Below, piece after piece: positions 18,611 through 28,634 of a stretch of DNA of 64,000 bases. How positions within the stretch are numbered: the first letter of the stretch is position 1; the number at the start of each line of letters is the position of its first letter. This stretch comes from Pinisolibacter aquiterrae. GTDB taxonomy: Bacteria > Pseudomonadota > Alphaproteobacteria > Rhizobiales > Ancalomicrobiaceae. The notes under the pieces were generated by a model. The model saw nothing but the letters and a program-made list of their open reading frames with translations, ran no database searches and was not told where the DNA came from. The stretch is taken from the NCBI RefSeq assembly GCF_019160155.1, contig NZ_JAFNIH010000058.1, positions 1 to 64,000 on the forward strand, given 5' to 3'. A program made the translations under genes and the position numbers.

Positions 18611-19365
18611 GCCTCGCCCTCGCGCCCCGCACCCAGGCGGCCGACGCCTCCGTCGAACCGCTTCTCGCCGCCACCGGCCTCGCCACCGCGCACGGCCGCG
18701 TGCCCTGCCTGCGCGACGTCGCCTTCACCGTGCGTCCCGGCGAGACCATCGGTCTCCTCGGCCGCAACGGCATGGGCAAGACGACGCTGCTCCGAACGCT
18801 GACCGGCCTCCTCTCCGGCGGCCCGACCGCCTCGATCCGCTTTCGCGGCAAGGACCTCGCCGGGGCGAAACCGGCGGCGATCTCGCGCGCCGGCATCGCT
18901 CTGGTGCCGGAAGGACGCGGCATCTTCCCCAATCTGACCGTGCTCGAGAACCTGATCCTGCCCGAGCGCGCCGGCCCCTCGGGCAAGCGCGACTGGACGC
19001 TGGACCGCATCTTCGACCTCTTCCCCCGCCTCGCCGAACGGCGCACCAATTGGGGCGATCAGCTCTCCGGTGGCGAACAGCAGATGCTGTCGATCGGCCG
19101 CGCGCTGATGACCAACCCCGAGCTTCTGATGCTCGACGAGGCGACCGAGGGCCTCGCGCCGAAGGTCCGCGACGAGATCTGGCGGACGCTGCGCGTCGTC
19201 GCCGAGACCGGGATGGCGATCGTCGTCGTCGACAAGAACCTCGAGGATCTGTTCGAACTCGCCGACCGTCACTTCATCCTCGCCAAGGGCGAGATCGTCT
19301 TCGAGGGCACGACGGCGGATCTGACCGCCGAACCGGACCTCGTCCACCGTTGGCTCGGCGTCTGA
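18607..19365 (+). CDS. ABC transporter ATP-binding protein LivF
   Basis: The 252-residue ATPase has Walker A GRNGMGKTTLLRTL, the typical LivF signature QLSGGEQQMLSIGRAL and Walker B LLMLDEATEGLAP followed by the H-loop region. The N-terminal ~20 residues before the domain are variable. It is the last transport gene of the importer. The FadB-like gene begins 24 bases later, so transport and degradation are probably co-transcribed. Confidence 0.92.
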   Translation: MSLALAPRTQAADASVEPLLAATGLATAHGRVPCLRDVAFTVRPGETIGLLGRNGMGKTTLLRTLTGLLSGGPTASIRFRGKDLAGAKPAAISRAGIALVPEGRGIFPNLTVLENLILPERAGPSGKRDWTLDRIFDLFPRLAERRTNWGDQLSGGEQQMLSIGRALMTNPELLMLDEATEGLAPKVRDEIWRTLRVVAETGMAIVVVDKNLEDLFELADRHFILAKGEIVFEGTTADLTAEPDLVHRWLGV

Positions 19366-19389
19366 CGCCGAAAGTCCCGAGAGTCCGTC

Positions 19390-21357
19390 ATGAGCGAAGC
19401 CTCCCCCGTGGTCACCTGGGAGATCCGTGATCGGGTCGCCCTGATCGGCATCGACCACCCCCCCGTCAACGCCGCCTCGCAGGCCGTGCGCGCCGGGCTC
19501 CTCGCCGCGATCGAGCGCGCCGGCGGCGATCCCGCCGTCGACGCGGTGGTGATCTTCGGCCACGGCCGCACCTTCGTCGCCGGCGCCGACATCCGCGAAT
19601 TCGGCAAGCCCCCGGCGAGCCCGATCCTGTTCGAGGTGTGTCTGGCGATCGAGGACTGTCCGAAGCCCGTGGTCGCCGCCGTCCACGGCACGGCGCTCGG
19701 GGGCGGCTGCGAACTCGCGCTCGCCGCCCATGCCCGCGTCGCCGCGAAGGACGCGAAGTTCGGTCAGCCGGAAGTGAACCTCGGCATCGTCCCCGGCGGC
19801 GGCGGCACCCAGCGCCTGCCGCGCCTCGTCGGCATGCTCCGGGCGATCGAGATGAACGCCACCGGCAAGCCGATCGGCGCGGTCGAGGCCGCCGGCCTCG
19901 GTCTCGTCGACAGCCTCGCCGACGGCGATCTCGTCGCGGCCGCCGCCCGCCATGCCCGCGGTCTCGCCGGCCTCCCGCCGCGCAAGACTCGCGACGTCGC
20001 CATCCCCGCCTTCGACCGCGCCGACGCCGAGGCCGCGATCGCGGGCGTCGAGAGACGCGCGCGGGGTCAGATCTCGCCCGGCGAGGCGGCGCGGATGACG
20101 CTGAAGGCCGCCGATCTGCCCTTCATGGAGGGTCAGGCGGCCGAACGCGAGGTCTTCCTGCGCCTCGTCGCCTCCGATCAGGCGGCGGCGCTGCGCCACG
20201 TCTTCTTCGCCGAGCGCGAGGTCGCCAAGGTGGCGAAGACCGAGGGCGTCGCGGCGCGGCCGATTTCCCGCGTCGGTGTCGTCGGGGCCGGGACCATGGG
20301 CGCCGGCATCGCCGTCGCCTTCGTCGAGGCCGGATACGCCGTCACCGTGATCGAGACCACCGACGCCGCGCTCGACGCCGGACGCGGCCGCATCGACGGA
20401 ACCTGGGCCCGCTCGGTCGCCTCGGGACGCCTCGGCGAGGCCGACAAGGCGGCGCGGCTCGACGGTATCCGCTTCTCCACCGACCTCGGCGTCCTCGCCG
20501 ACGCCGATCTGGTGGTCGAGGCGGTCTTCGATGACGCGGAGGTGAAGCGCGGTCTCTTCGCCCGGCTCTCGGCGGTGGTCGGCCCCGATTGCGTGCTCGC
20601 CACCAACACCAGCTACCTCGATCCGAACGATCTCGCGACGGTCGTCGTGAACCCCGGCCGCTTCGTCGGGCTGCACTTCTTCTCGCCCGCCAACGTCATG
20701 CGTCTGGTCGAGGTGGTCGACTGCGCCGCGACCAGCCCCGAGACGCTCGCCACCGCGCTCGCCGTGACGAAGAAGCTGAGGAAGCTCGCGGTGGTGACCG
20801 GGGTCTGCGAGGGTTTCGTCGGCAATCGCATCTGGGCGGTGTTCCGCCGCGAATGCGAGTTCATGCTGGAGGACGGGGCGCTCCCCCACGAGATCGATGC
20901 GGCGATGGAGAGCTTCGGCCTCGCCATGGGCCCCTTCGCGGTGTTCGATCTCTCCGGCCTCGACATCGCCTGGAGCCTTCGCAAGCGCAAGGCCGCGACC
21001 CGCGATCCGAACGAGCGCTACGTCGCCATCGCCGACCGGCTCTGCGAGATGGGCCGCTTCGGCCGCAAGACCGGCGCCGGCTGGTACGCCTATCCCGACG
21101 GCAAGAAGACCGTCGATCGGCAGGTGATCGCGATCGTCGAGGAGGAATCGGCGAAGAAGGGCATCGCCCGCCGGCCGTTCTCGCCCAGCGAGATCGTCGA
21201 TCGGCTCGTCGCCGTGATGGGACGGGAAGGCGAGGCGATCCTGGCCGAAGGCATCGCCGCGCGCGCCTCCGACATCGATCTCGTGTTCGTCAACGGTTAC
21301 GGCTGGCCGCCGCGTCTCGGCGGGCCGATGTTCCAGGCGGCGCTGCGGCGCGGCTGA
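19390..21357 (+). CDS. Bifunctional enoyl-CoA hydratase / 3-hydroxyacyl-CoA dehydrogenase (FadB-like)
   Basis: The 655-residue protein joins a crotonase domain (1–~190; GGGCELALAAHARV, FGQPEVNLGIVPGGGGTQRL, both catalytic glutamates present) to an NAD-binding 3-hydroxyacyl-CoA dehydrogenase (from ~293; VGVVGAGTMGAGIAVAF) and its C-terminal domains. It is shorter than E. coli FadB and resembles the compact peroxisomal-type form. In the box route, 3,4-dehydroadipyl-CoA must be hydrated and oxidised to 3-oxoadipyl-CoA, and this enzyme fits those steps. A bidirectional terminator follows. Confidence 0.88.
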   Translation: MSEASPVVTWEIRDRVALIGIDHPPVNAASQAVRAGLLAAIERAGGDPAVDAVVIFGHGRTFVAGADIREFGKPPASPILFEVCLAIEDCPKPVVAAVHGTALGGGCELALAAHARVAAKDAKFGQPEVNLGIVPGGGGTQRLPRLVGMLRAIEMNATGKPIGAVEAAGLGLVDSLADGDLVAAAARHARGLAGLPPRKTRDVAIPAFDRADAEAAIAGVERRARGQISPGEAARMTLKAADLPFMEGQAAEREVFLRLVASDQAAALRHVFFAEREVAKVAKTEGVAARPISRVGVVGAGTMGAGIAVAFVEAGYAVTVIETTDAALDAGRGRIDGTWARSVASGRLGEADKAARLDGIRFSTDLGVLADADLVVEAVFDDAEVKRGLFARLSAVVGPDCVLATNTSYLDPNDLATVVVNPGRFVGLHFFSPANVMRLVEVVDCAATSPETLATALAVTKKLRKLAVVTGVCEGFVGNRIWAVFRRECEFMLEDGALPHEIDAAMESFGLAMGPFAVFDLSGLDIAWSLRKRKAATRDPNERYVAIADRLCEMGRFGRKTGAGWYAYPDGKKTVDRQVIAIVEEESAKKGIARRPFSPSEIVDRLVAVMGREGEAILAEGIAARASDIDLVFVNGYGWPPRLGGPMFQAALRRG

Positions 21358-21407
21358 GGCGTCCCTCTCCCGGGGGCGCCCGCCGCCCCGACGCCCGAGA
21401 AACGAAG

Positions 21408-21440
21408 AAGGGCCGGATCTCGCGAGAGATCCGGCCCTTT
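21408..21440. terminator. Bidirectional rho-independent terminator
   Basis: A long perfect stem, AAGGGCCGGATCTC with its complement, has a three- to four-base loop and is flanked by A-rich and T-rich ends. It lies between the convergent FadB-like and universal stress protein genes and can serve both. Confidence 0.85.
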
Positions 21441-21461
21441 CGATTCGGCTGTCGTCCGCGC

Positions 21462-22271
21462 TCAGTGCGAGAACAGCACCGGCAGCGTCATGTGGCGCAG
21501 GATGTAGCGGGTGCCCGAGCCGCGTCCGAGGAAGGCGAAACCGGCCCCGTCGAAGGCCCCGATCGCCATCAGGTCGGCGGAATGGTCGGCCGCCTGATTG
21601 AGCAGCGTGTCCATCAGCTTGACGTCCTCGACCACCACCGACTGGAAGCGCGCGGCGATGCCGTGGGTGGCGAGATCGGCGAGCACGAGATCGGCGAATT
21701 CGTCGATCGCCTCGCCCGGCCGTCCGGCCTCCACCACCAGCGCCTCGGCGCCCGCCGCCACCAGCGGCAGGGCGTCGTGCATCGCGCGCGCCGCGCCCCG
21801 CGAACGGTGCCAGGCGAACAGCGGACGCCGGCCGAGGTCCTCGTAGGTGCCGGCATAGGGAACGACCAGCACCGGCCGGCCGCTCTCCTGGATGATCTGC
21901 TCGAGGAGATCCGGCGGAACCCGGCTGCCCTCCTCGGTCTGGCCGAGGATCACCAGATCGAAGGTGCGGACGTAATCGGTGGTGCGGGCGAGAATCTCCT
22001 GCTCGCCGCCGCGATTGACGTCGACGAAGACGGCGCGTTCGCCGAGATCCCGGGTCGCGGCCTCGAAGACGGCGCGCGCCGCGGCGACCGCCGCGACATG
22101 CTCCGCCGAGGGCCAGCTCGCCACCACGCCGACCCGATGGGCACTGGACGTTTCGGCGAAGAGCCCGGTCAGACGGGCGCCGTCACGGGCGGCGAGACGG
22201 ACGGCGATCGCCAGACGCGCCGCCGTGCGCGCTCCGGTATCGAGATGGACGACGATGTTCGCGAGAGCCAT
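21462..22271 (-). CDS. Universal stress protein, tandem UspA domains
   Basis: The 269-residue protein carries two Usp folds. The first begins NIVVHLDTGARTAARLAIAVRLA, and the second ends with FAFLGRGSGTRYILRHMTLPVLFSH, resembling the nucleotide-binding end of UspA proteins. Tandem Usp proteins of this length are common in alphaproteobacteria and act in the cytoplasm under stress. It is transcribed alone; upstream, GTTC-N7-GAAC and a repeated ATGTTC (22382 and 22415) may be control elements. Confidence 0.85.
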   Translation of the reverse strand: MALANIVVHLDTGARTAARLAIAVRLAARDGARLTGLFAETSSAHRVGVVASWPSAEHVAAVAAARAVFEAATRDLGERAVFVDVNRGGEQEILARTTDYVRTFDLVILGQTEEGSRVPPDLLEQIIQESGRPVLVVPYAGTYEDLGRRPLFAWHRSRGAARAMHDALPLVAAGAEALVVEAGRPGEAIDEFADLVLADLATHGIAARFQSVVVEDVKLMDTLLNQAADHSADLMAIGAFDGAGFAFLGRGSGTRYILRHMTLPVLFSH

Positions 22272-22381
22272 GGTCGTTGCGTTCCTTTCCCTGTCGGCCT
22301 GTTCTTGTCGGCCGTTCGTTCGATGCTGAGACGATCGGATCGTCAGTGTCTCCGATCGATGAACCGCGCGTCACGGGTCCC

Positions 22382-22423
22382 ATGTTCATTATTCGAACAA
22401 CGACCGAATTTCCAATGTTCGTC
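22382..22423 (-). promoter_or_regulatory. Repeated ATGTTC motif upstream of the stress-protein gene
   Basis: ATGTTCATT (22382–22390) and ATGTTCGTC (22415–22423) are 33 bases apart, about three helical turns. The first is part of GTTC-ATTATTC-GAAC. The site could bind an activator or repressor, but no regulator is evident. Confidence 0.25.
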
Positions 22424-22436
22424 GAAAGATGACGTC

Positions 22437-22985
22437 TCACCCGGCGGCGGTCAGGCGCTTCGCCAGCGCGACCAGCGCCTCGCGTCCGCCGGGGCCGAGA
22501 ATCGCGCCGAGATCGGCTTCTTGGCGGGCCTGTTCGGCCTTGGCCGCGTCGAGGAGCCGCCGCCCGGCCTCGGTCAACATGACCGCATGGCTGCGCCGAT
22601 CGGTGGTCGAGCGGGTGCGCTCGGCGAGCCCCCGCCGCTCGAGCTCGTCGAGCATGGCGACGAAATTGGGACGCTGAATGCCGAGCGCCGCCGCGATTTC
22701 CGACTGTTTGCGGCCGGGATTGTCGCCGATCACCAGGAGCACGGAATATTGCGCCGGCTTGAGGTCGAAGGGCGCGAAACGGCGGATGAAGTCCTCGAAC
22801 ACCATCATCTGCGCCCGCCGCAGCGTATAGCCGACGACGCCGGTCAGACCCGAGAGATCGAGCGCGCCGCCGCTCTCGCCGGCTTCCTCGATTTCGTCGA
22901 TCGTCCGCCGTCGCGCCGGACGCCGCCCCCGGCGCGGCTCCGCCCTGGTCTCGATCGCATCCTCGACGTCGTCACCCACATCCAT
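22437..22985 (-). CDS. MarR-family transcriptional regulator
   Basis: Starting at ATG 22985 the product is 182 residues; an in-frame GTG at 23021 would add 12. After a charged N-terminus (RRGRRPARRR) a winged-helix MarR domain spans about residues 55–165 (KPAQYSVLLVIGDNPGRKQ, ALGIQRPNFVAMLDELERRG, STTDRRSHAVMLTEAGRRLL). MarR repressors such as CouR control hydroxycinnamate genes and are released by the CoA thioester. It is divergent from an importer/acyl-CoA dehydrogenase operon with a 27-base inverted repeat between, and a related site precedes the feruloyl-CoA synthetase operon at 35.2 kb. It probably controls both. Confidence 0.88.
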   Translation of the reverse strand: MDVGDDVEDAIETRAEPRRGRRPARRRTIDEIEEAGESGGALDLSGLTGVVGYTLRRAQMMVFEDFIRRFAPFDLKPAQYSVLLVIGDNPGRKQSEIAAALGIQRPNFVAMLDELERRGLAERTRSTTDRRSHAVMLTEAGRRLLDAAKAEQARQEADLGAILGPGGREALVALAKRLTAAG

Positions 22986-23040
22986 TGTTCGCCCCTCGGA
23001 CGGATCGCCCGGTCCCACCACCGTGATCGCAGCTTGCTCT

Positions 23041-23067
23041 TATATCCGATAATTGTTATGACATATA
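23041..23067. promoter_or_regulatory. Proposed MarR operator 1
   Basis: A 27-base dyad reads TATAT-N3-ATAA-N3-TTAT-N3-ATATA with every arm matched. It is AT-rich against a GC-rich background and lies between the MarR gene and the rightward importer operon. It contains AATTGTTAT (23051–23059), repeated in the control region at 35198–35206. Binding by the adjacent MarR protein is inferred. Confidence 0.65.
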
Positions 23068-23187
23068 TCAAATAAAACCAAAATGCCGGGAGGGGCGTCA
23101 CGTCCCCTGAAATCTTCGAATTCGTCGCGCCGCCCACCTCGGGCGATCGCGATCCCGTGCGAGGAGACCACGAGAGGGGCGACGACC

Positions 23188-24228
23188 GTGGACGGCACGA
23201 TTCTGCTCTTTCTGCTCCAGGACGGTATCACGAACGGGGCGATCTATGCCCTACTCGGGATCGCCTTGGTCCTGGTGTTCGCCGTCACCCGGGTGATCTT
23301 CATCCCCCAGGGTGAACTCGTGGCCTTCGGGGCCCTCACCTATGCCTTGCTCGAGGCCGGAAAGGTGCCCGGCACGGTCTGGCTCCTGGCCGGTTTCGGG
23401 CTCCTCGCCTTCGTCTTCGACGTGGTCGCGGCCGCGCGCGAGAGGGCGCTCGCCCGGCGTCTTGCCAAGGCGGTGCTGATCGATCTGGCGATCCCCGGCG
23501 CGCTCGTCGCCGCGACCCTGGCGGTCGCCGGACGCGAACTCGGCTCCGGCGCCCATTTCGCCCTGACGCTCGCGCTCATCACCCCGCTCGGGCCGCTGCT
23601 CTACCGGGTCGCCTTCCAACCGATCGCCGGCGCATCGATCCTCACACTGATGATCACCGCGGTCGGCGTCCATCTGGCGCTGGTCGGCCTCGGGCTGGTG
23701 TTCTTCGGCGCGGAGGGTCTGCGCGCGCCGGCCGTGTCGGATCTGATGGTGACGATCGGCCCGATGCTGGTCACCGGCCAGAGCCTCGCGGTCTATGCGG
23801 TGGCGACGGTGGCGATCGTCGCCCTGTGGCTCTTCTTCGACCGCGCGCTCTGGGGCAAGGCGCTGCGCGCCACCGCCGTCAACCGGCTCGGCGCCCGTCT
23901 GGTCGGCATCCGCACCGGCTTCGCCGGCTCGCTCGCCTTCGCGCTCGCCGCCCTGGTCGCCGCGCTCTCCGGCGTGCTGATCGCGCCGATGACCACGATC
24001 TACTACGACACCGGGTTCCTGATCGGCCTCAAGGGCTTCGTCGCCGCGATCATCGCGGGGCTGGCGAGCTATCCCCTGACCGCGCTGGCGGCGCTCGGCG
24101 TCGGCATCGTCGAGGCGCTCGCCTCCTTCTTCGCTTCGGACATGAAGGAGATCATCGTCTTCATGCTGATCATCCCGGTTCTGCTGTGGCGCTCGCTGAA
24201 GCACACCCACGTCGAGGAAGAGGATTGA
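23188..24228 (+). CDS. Branched-chain-type ABC permease (LivH family)
   Basis: With GTG 23188 the product is 346 residues. That start is preceded by GAGAGGGG and gives [24 protein letters not shown]; the longer reading to 23083 runs through untypical Ser/Arg/Pro sequence and towards the operator. The LivH core is visible but extended in the middle ([15 protein letters not shown]), and the docking loop is [16 protein letters not shown]. It is the first gene of the rightward operon, four bases before the fused livMG. Confidence 0.85.
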   Translation: MDGTILLFLLQDGITNGAIYALLGIALVLVFAVTRVIFIPQGELVAFGALTYALLEAGKVPGTVWLLAGFGLLAFVFDVVAAARERALARRLAKAVLIDLAIPGALVAATLAVAGRELGSGAHFALTLALITPLGPLLYRVAFQPIAGASILTLMITAVGVHLALVGLGLVFFGAEGLRAPAVSDLMVTIGPMLVTGQSLAVYAVATVAIVALWLFFDRALWGKALRATAVNRLGARLVGIRTGFAGSLAFALAALVAALSGVLIAPMTTIYYDTGFLIGLKGFVAAIIAGLASYPLTALAALGVGIVEALASFFASDMKEIIVFMLIIPVLLWRSLKHTHVEEED

Positions 24229-24232
24229 TCCG

Positions 24233-26002
24233 ATGAATCCGCGTCGCGCTTTTCTCCTTCTCGTCGTCGTCCTCGTGCTGGTGCCGCTGGTGCCCGGGGT
24301 GCCGATCTTCTGGATCACGCTGCTCGGCAACGTCGGCCTCGCCGCCCTGGTCGCCATGGGTCTGGTGCTGCTCACCGGCGTCGGCGGCATGACCTCCTTC
24401 GGCCAGGCCGCCTTCTGCGGCTTCGGCGCCTATGCCACGGCGGTCCTCACCACGGCCTGGGGCTGGTCGCCCTGGGCGGCGCTGCCGGTCTCGCTCGCCG
24501 TCTCCGGCGGCGCGGCGGTGGTGCTGGGGCTCATCACGGTGCGGCTCTCCGGCCATTTCCTGCCGCTCGGCACCATGGCCTGGGGCCTCTCGCTCTATTA
24601 CCTCTTCGGCAAGCTCGACCTGCTCGGCCGTCACGACGGTCTCTCCGGCATCCCGCCGCTCGAGATCGCCGGCCACGCCCTGACCGATCCGCGCGCCGTC
24701 CACTACGTGATCTGGATCGCCGTGATCGCCGCCGGCGTGCTCACCACCCATCTCCTCGACAGCCGCATCGGCCGGGCGATCCGGGCGTTGCGCAAGGGCC
24801 AGATCGCCGCCGAGGCCTTCGGCATCGACGCCGCCCGCACCAAACTGATCGTCTTCGTCTGGGCGGCGCTTCTCGCCGGCCTCTCCGGCTGGCTCTACGC
24901 CCATGTCCAGCGCACCGTCACCCCGGCCCCCTTCGGGCTCAATGCCGGCATCGAATATCTGTTCATGGCGGTGGTCGGCGGTTCCGGTCAGATCTGGGGG
25001 GCGATCGTCGGCGCCGGCCTCGTGACGCTGATGAAGGAGGCGCTCCAGCGCATCGTCCCGGCCCTCTTCGGCAATGCGATGCAGCTCGAGGGCGTGGTCT
25101 TCGGCATCGTGCTGGTGGCGCTGCTCCAGGTCGCGCGCGAGGGCCTCTGGCCCCATCTCGCCCGCTTCGTCCCCGGCCGCCCGCGCACCGCCCCGGCCGA
25201 GGCCGCTCCGCTCGCCCGCCGCATGCTCGGCGCCGGCGACACCTCCCGTCCGCTCCTGGTGCTCGAGGCGGCACGCAAGCAGTTCGGCGGCCTGATCGCC
25301 GTCAACGACGTGTCCTTCAAGGTCGGTCGCGGCGAGATCGTCGCGTTGATCGGCCCCAACGGCGCCGGCAAGAGCACGACCTTCAACCTGATCACCGGCG
25401 TCGCCTCGCTGACCTCGGGCACCGTCAAGTTCGACGGCGCCGTGATCTCCGGCACCAGCCCCCAGGTGATCGCCGGTCGCGGCGTCGCCCGCACCTTCCA
25501 GCACGTCAAGCTCGAACCCGAGATGACCGTGCTCGAGAACGTCGCCATGGGCGCCCATCTGCGCGGCCGCTCCGGCGTCCTCGCCTCGATGCTGCGCCTC
25601 GACCGTCGCGACGAAGGCCGGATCCTCAAGGAGGCCGCCACCCAGATCGAGCGCGTCGGCCTGACCGAGCACATGACCAAACCGGCCGGCTCGCTGGCGC
25701 TGGGTCAGCAGCGCGTCGTCGAGATCGCCCGGGCGCTCGCGATGGATCCCGAGCTCTTGCTCCTCGACGAGCCGGCGGCGGGTCTGCGCCACTTCGAGAA
25801 GGAGGCGCTCGCCGATCTCCTGAAGCGGCTGCGCGCCGAGGGCATGAGCGTGCTCCTGGTCGAACACGACATGGGCTTCGTGATGGGCATCACCGACCAC
25901 ATCGTGGTGCTCGACTTCGGCACCAAGATCGCGGAGGGCCCGCCCGAGACCATCAAGACCCACCCGGCGGTGCTGGAAGCCTATCTCGGAGGTGCGGCAT
26001 GA
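24233..26002 (+). CDS. Fused ABC permease–ATPase (LivM–LivG)
   Basis: The 589-residue protein begins with a LivM permease ([39 protein letters not shown]) and ends with a LivG ATPase from about residue 340: Walker [17 protein letters not shown] (~373), signature [15 protein letters not shown] and Walker [12 protein letters not shown]. It has the same domain fusion as 16838–18610, but the sequences differ enough to suggest separate transporters rather than a recent duplication. It overlaps livF by four bases. Confidence 0.92.
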   Translation: MNPRRAFLLLVVVLVLVPLVPGVPIFWITLLGNVGLAALVAMGLVLLTGVGGMTSFGQAAFCGFGAYATAVLTTAWGWSPWAALPVSLAVSGGAAVVLGLITVRLSGHFLPLGTMAWGLSLYYLFGKLDLLGRHDGLSGIPPLEIAGHALTDPRAVHYVIWIAVIAAGVLTTHLLDSRIGRAIRALRKGQIAAEAFGIDAARTKLIVFVWAALLAGLSGWLYAHVQRTVTPAPFGLNAGIEYLFMAVVGGSGQIWGAIVGAGLVTLMKEALQRIVPALFGNAMQLEGVVFGIVLVALLQVAREGLWPHLARFVPGRPRTAPAEAAPLARRMLGAGDTSRPLLVLEAARKQFGGLIAVNDVSFKVGRGEIVALIGPNGAGKSTTFNLITGVASLTSGTVKFDGAVISGTSPQVIAGRGVARTFQHVKLEPEMTVLENVAMGAHLRGRSGVLASMLRLDRRDEGRILKEAATQIERVGLTEHMTKPAGSLALGQQRVVEIARALAMDPELLLLDEPAAGLRHFEKEALADLLKRLRAEGMSVLLVEHDMGFVMGITDHIVVLDFGTKIAEGPPETIKTHPAVLEAYLGGAA

Positions 26003-26715
26003 GCGAACCCCTTCTCGAAATCGCCTCCGTCGCCGTCGCCTACGGCAAGGTGCGCGCGGTGCGCGGCGTCTCCCTGAGCGTCGGCGGCGGCGAGATCGTC
26101 ACCGTGATCGGCGCCAACGGCGCCGGCAAGTCGACGCTGCTCAACGCCACCATGGGCGCGTTGCCCTTGGCCGAGGGTGCGATCCGCTTCGCAGGCCACG
26201 ACGTCGGCCGCCTCGGTGTCGAGGAGCGTGTCGCCCTCGGCCTCTGCCTGGTGCCCGAACGGCGCGAGCTCTTCTCCACCATGACGGTCGAGGACAATCT
26301 GGTGCTCGGCGGCTTCCGCGTGCCGCGCGCCGTCGCCCGCGACACGATGGCGGAGGTCTACGACCGCTTCCCGCGCCTCAAGGAGCGCCGCGACCAGCTC
26401 GCCGGCACCATGTCCGGCGGCGAACGCCAGATGCTCGCCATGGGCCGCGCCCTGATGAGCCGGCCGAAGCTCCTGATGCTCGACGAGCCGAGCCTCGGCC
26501 TCGCCCCGCGCATCGTCGCCGACATCTTCCGCATCGTCGCCGACCTGCGCGCGAGCGGCGTCTCGATCCTCCTGGTCGAGCAGAATGCCCGCGCCGCGTT
26601 GGCGGCCGCCGACCACGCCCACGTCATGGAACTCGGCGAGGCGATCGTCTCCGGCCCCGCCGCCGAGCTCGCCCGCGACGACCGCATCATCCGCAGCTAT
26701 CTCGGCTTCCACTGA
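25999..26715 (+). CDS. ABC transporter ATP-binding protein LivF
   Basis: The 238-residue ATPase has the usual LivF length. Walker A is GANGAGKSTLLNATMG, the signature MSGGERQMLAMGRAL and Walker B LLMLDEPSLGLAPRI, followed by LVEQNARAAL. It completes the cytoplasmic part of the second importer; the matching periplasmic binding protein is probably the convergent gene at 28635–29789. The acyl-CoA dehydrogenase gene follows after 16 bases. Confidence 0.92.
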   Translation: MSEPLLEIASVAVAYGKVRAVRGVSLSVGGGEIVTVIGANGAGKSTLLNATMGALPLAEGAIRFAGHDVGRLGVEERVALGLCLVPERRELFSTMTVEDNLVLGGFRVPRAVARDTMAEVYDRFPRLKERRDQLAGTMSGGERQMLAMGRALMSRPKLLMLDEPSLGLAPRIVADIFRIVADLRASGVSILLVEQNARAALAAADHAHVMELGEAIVSGPAAELARDDRIIRSYLGFH

Positions 26716-26731
26716 GCCGGGGAGGACCGCC

Positions 26732-28465
26732 ATGTCTTACCGCCCGCCGATCGACGATATCCTCTTCACCCTGACCGAGATCGCCGTCCCCCCCGGCGGC
26801 GCCCCGCCGATGGAGCGCGACGACCTCGTCGCGATCCTCGATGAGGCGGGCAAATTCTGTGAGGAACGCGTCGATCCGCTCGACCGCACCTCCGACACCG
26901 TCGGCGCCGCCTGGGCCGATGGCATCGTCACCTGTCCGCCCGGCTTCCGCGAGGCCTATGCCGATTGGGCGGCGGCCGGCTGGAACGCCGTCTCGCAGCC
27001 GGAAGCCTTCGGCGGCTCCGGCCTGCCGACGGCGGTCGGCACCGCCTCGATGGAGATGCTGACGTCGGCCTGCATGGCGCTCTCGACCCTGCCGGTGCTC
27101 TCTCAAGGCGCGGCCGACGCGATCCACGCCCACGCCTCCGAGGCCTTGAAGGCGAAATACCTCGAAAAACTCGTCTCGGGCGAATGGACCGGGACGATGA
27201 ATCTGACCGAGCCGCACGCCGGCTCCGACGTCGGCCTCCTGCGCACCAGGGCGGTGCCCGTCGGCGACGGCACCTATCGGATCACCGGCTCGAAGATCTT
27301 CATCACCTTCGGCGAGCACGATCTGGCCGAGAACATCATCCATCTGGTGCTCGCGCGGCTTCCCGACGCGCCAGCGGGCGTCAAGGGCATCTCGCTCTTC
27401 CTGGTGCCGAAGTTCTTCGTCGCCGACGACGGCTCGCTCGGTGAACCCAACGACGTCGTCTGCGCCTCGATCGAGCACAAGCTCGGCATCAAGGGTTCGC
27501 CCACCTGCACCATGGTCTATGGCGATCAGGGCGGGGCGATCGGCTGGCTGGTCGGCGAGGAGAACAAGGGCCTCGCCTGCATGTTCACCATGATGAACAA
27601 GGCCCGCCTCGCCACCGGCCTTCAGGGTGTGGCGATCGCCGAAAAGGCGACGCAGAAGGCGGTCGCCTACGCGCTCGAGCGCCGCCAGGGCCGCGCCGAG
27701 GGCTTTCCCGCGCCGGCGCCGATCGCCGCCCACCCGGACGTCGCCCGGACGCTTTCCCGCATGCGGGCGCTGACCGCCGCCGCCCGCGCCATCGCCTACG
27801 CCGCCGCCTCGGCGATCGACACCGCCGAGACCGGCGAAAGCGCCGAGATCCGCGCCGCCGCCGAACTGCGCGCGGGCCTTCTGACCCCGATCGTCAAGGC
27901 CTTCTCCACCGACGTCGGCTGCGAGGTCGCCTCGCTCGGCGTGCAGATCCACGGCGGCATGGGTTTCGTCGAGGAGACCGGCGCCGCCCAGCTCTTCCGG
28001 GACATCCGCATCGCCCCGATCTACGAGGGCACCAACGCGATCCAGGCGATCGATCTCGTCACCCGCAAGATCGGCCGCGACGGCGGCGCCGATGTCGCCC
28101 GTCTGATCGCGGAATGCCGCGCCGACGTCGAGACCGCCCGTGCCATTCTCGGCCCGTCGGCCGTCCGTCTCGACGCCGCGATCGACGCACTCGAAATCGC
28201 GAACACCCATCTCCTCGCGCCCGCGACCGGCGAGGCCGCGCGCCTCCTCGTCGCCTCGACCCACCTGCGCCTCTTCGGCCTCACGCTCGGCGGTGCTCTG
28301 CTCGCCCGTGGCGCGGCGCGGGCCGGGAACGCCGAGTCCCGCTGGTCGCGCCTCGCCCGAGTCTTCGCCGAGGATCTGGCGGTCGAGGCGGAGAGCCTGC
28401 TCGCGCAGATCACGTCGGGGAATCGCGATCTCGACGATTATCGGGCGCTCGCCGGTCTCGGCTGA
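26732..28465 (+). CDS. Acyl-CoA dehydrogenase, long DmdC-like form
   Basis: The 577-residue flavoprotein has the acyl-CoA dehydrogenase blocks TGTMNLTEPHAGSDVGLLRT (FAD/substrate), IEHKLGIKGSPTC and QIHGGMGFVEETGAAQLFRD, and the catalytic-base region APIYEGTNAIQAIDL. A C-terminal extension of about 130 residues makes it longer than classical 380-residue enzymes and like the DmdC group. It is co-transcribed with the second importer. In a phenylpropanoid pathway it could oxidise 3-arylpropanoyl-CoA to the cinnamoyl-CoA; that substrate is inferred. Confidence 0.87.
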   Translation: MSYRPPIDDILFTLTEIAVPPGGAPPMERDDLVAILDEAGKFCEERVDPLDRTSDTVGAAWADGIVTCPPGFREAYADWAAAGWNAVSQPEAFGGSGLPTAVGTASMEMLTSACMALSTLPVLSQGAADAIHAHASEALKAKYLEKLVSGEWTGTMNLTEPHAGSDVGLLRTRAVPVGDGTYRITGSKIFITFGEHDLAENIIHLVLARLPDAPAGVKGISLFLVPKFFVADDGSLGEPNDVVCASIEHKLGIKGSPTCTMVYGDQGGAIGWLVGEENKGLACMFTMMNKARLATGLQGVAIAEKATQKAVAYALERRQGRAEGFPAPAPIAAHPDVARTLSRMRALTAAARAIAYAAASAIDTAETGESAEIRAAAELRAGLLTPIVKAFSTDVGCEVASLGVQIHGGMGFVEETGAAQLFRDIRIAPIYEGTNAIQAIDLVTRKIGRDGGADVARLIAECRADVETARAILGPSAVRLDAAIDALEIANTHLLAPATGEAARLLVASTHLRLFGLTLGGALLARGAARAGNAESRWSRLARVFAEDLAVEAESLLAQITSGNRDLDDYRALAGLG

Positions 28466-28494
28466 TGGCCGCTCGTGATCGTGTCTTGCTTCCG

Positions 28495-28520
28495 AGGCCC
28501 GGCGCTCGCGCCGGGCCTTT
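28495..28520 (+). terminator. Rho-independent terminator after the acyl-CoA dehydrogenase
   Basis: AGGCCCGGCGC (28495–28505) pairs perfectly with GCGCCGGGCCT (28508–28518) and is followed by TTTC. It ends the rightward operon. Confidence 0.75.
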
Positions 28521-28547
28521 CGCATTCCGTCGCGGTGGGGCGCGACG

Positions 28548-28579
28548 AAAAACCCCGCGCCGGACGCGCCGACGCGGGG
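28548..28579 (-). terminator. Rho-independent terminator of the leftward operon
   Basis: On the minus strand CCCCGCG and CGCGGGG (28573–28579 and 28553–28559) form a stem followed by TTTTT (28548–28552). A second hairpin (28606–28627) lies between it and the binding-protein stop codon. Confidence 0.75.
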
Positions 28580-28634
28580 AGATCGAGGTGGTCTTTCGGG
28601 AGGGTCCGCCGCTCCGAGGAGCGGCGGGAGGGGG

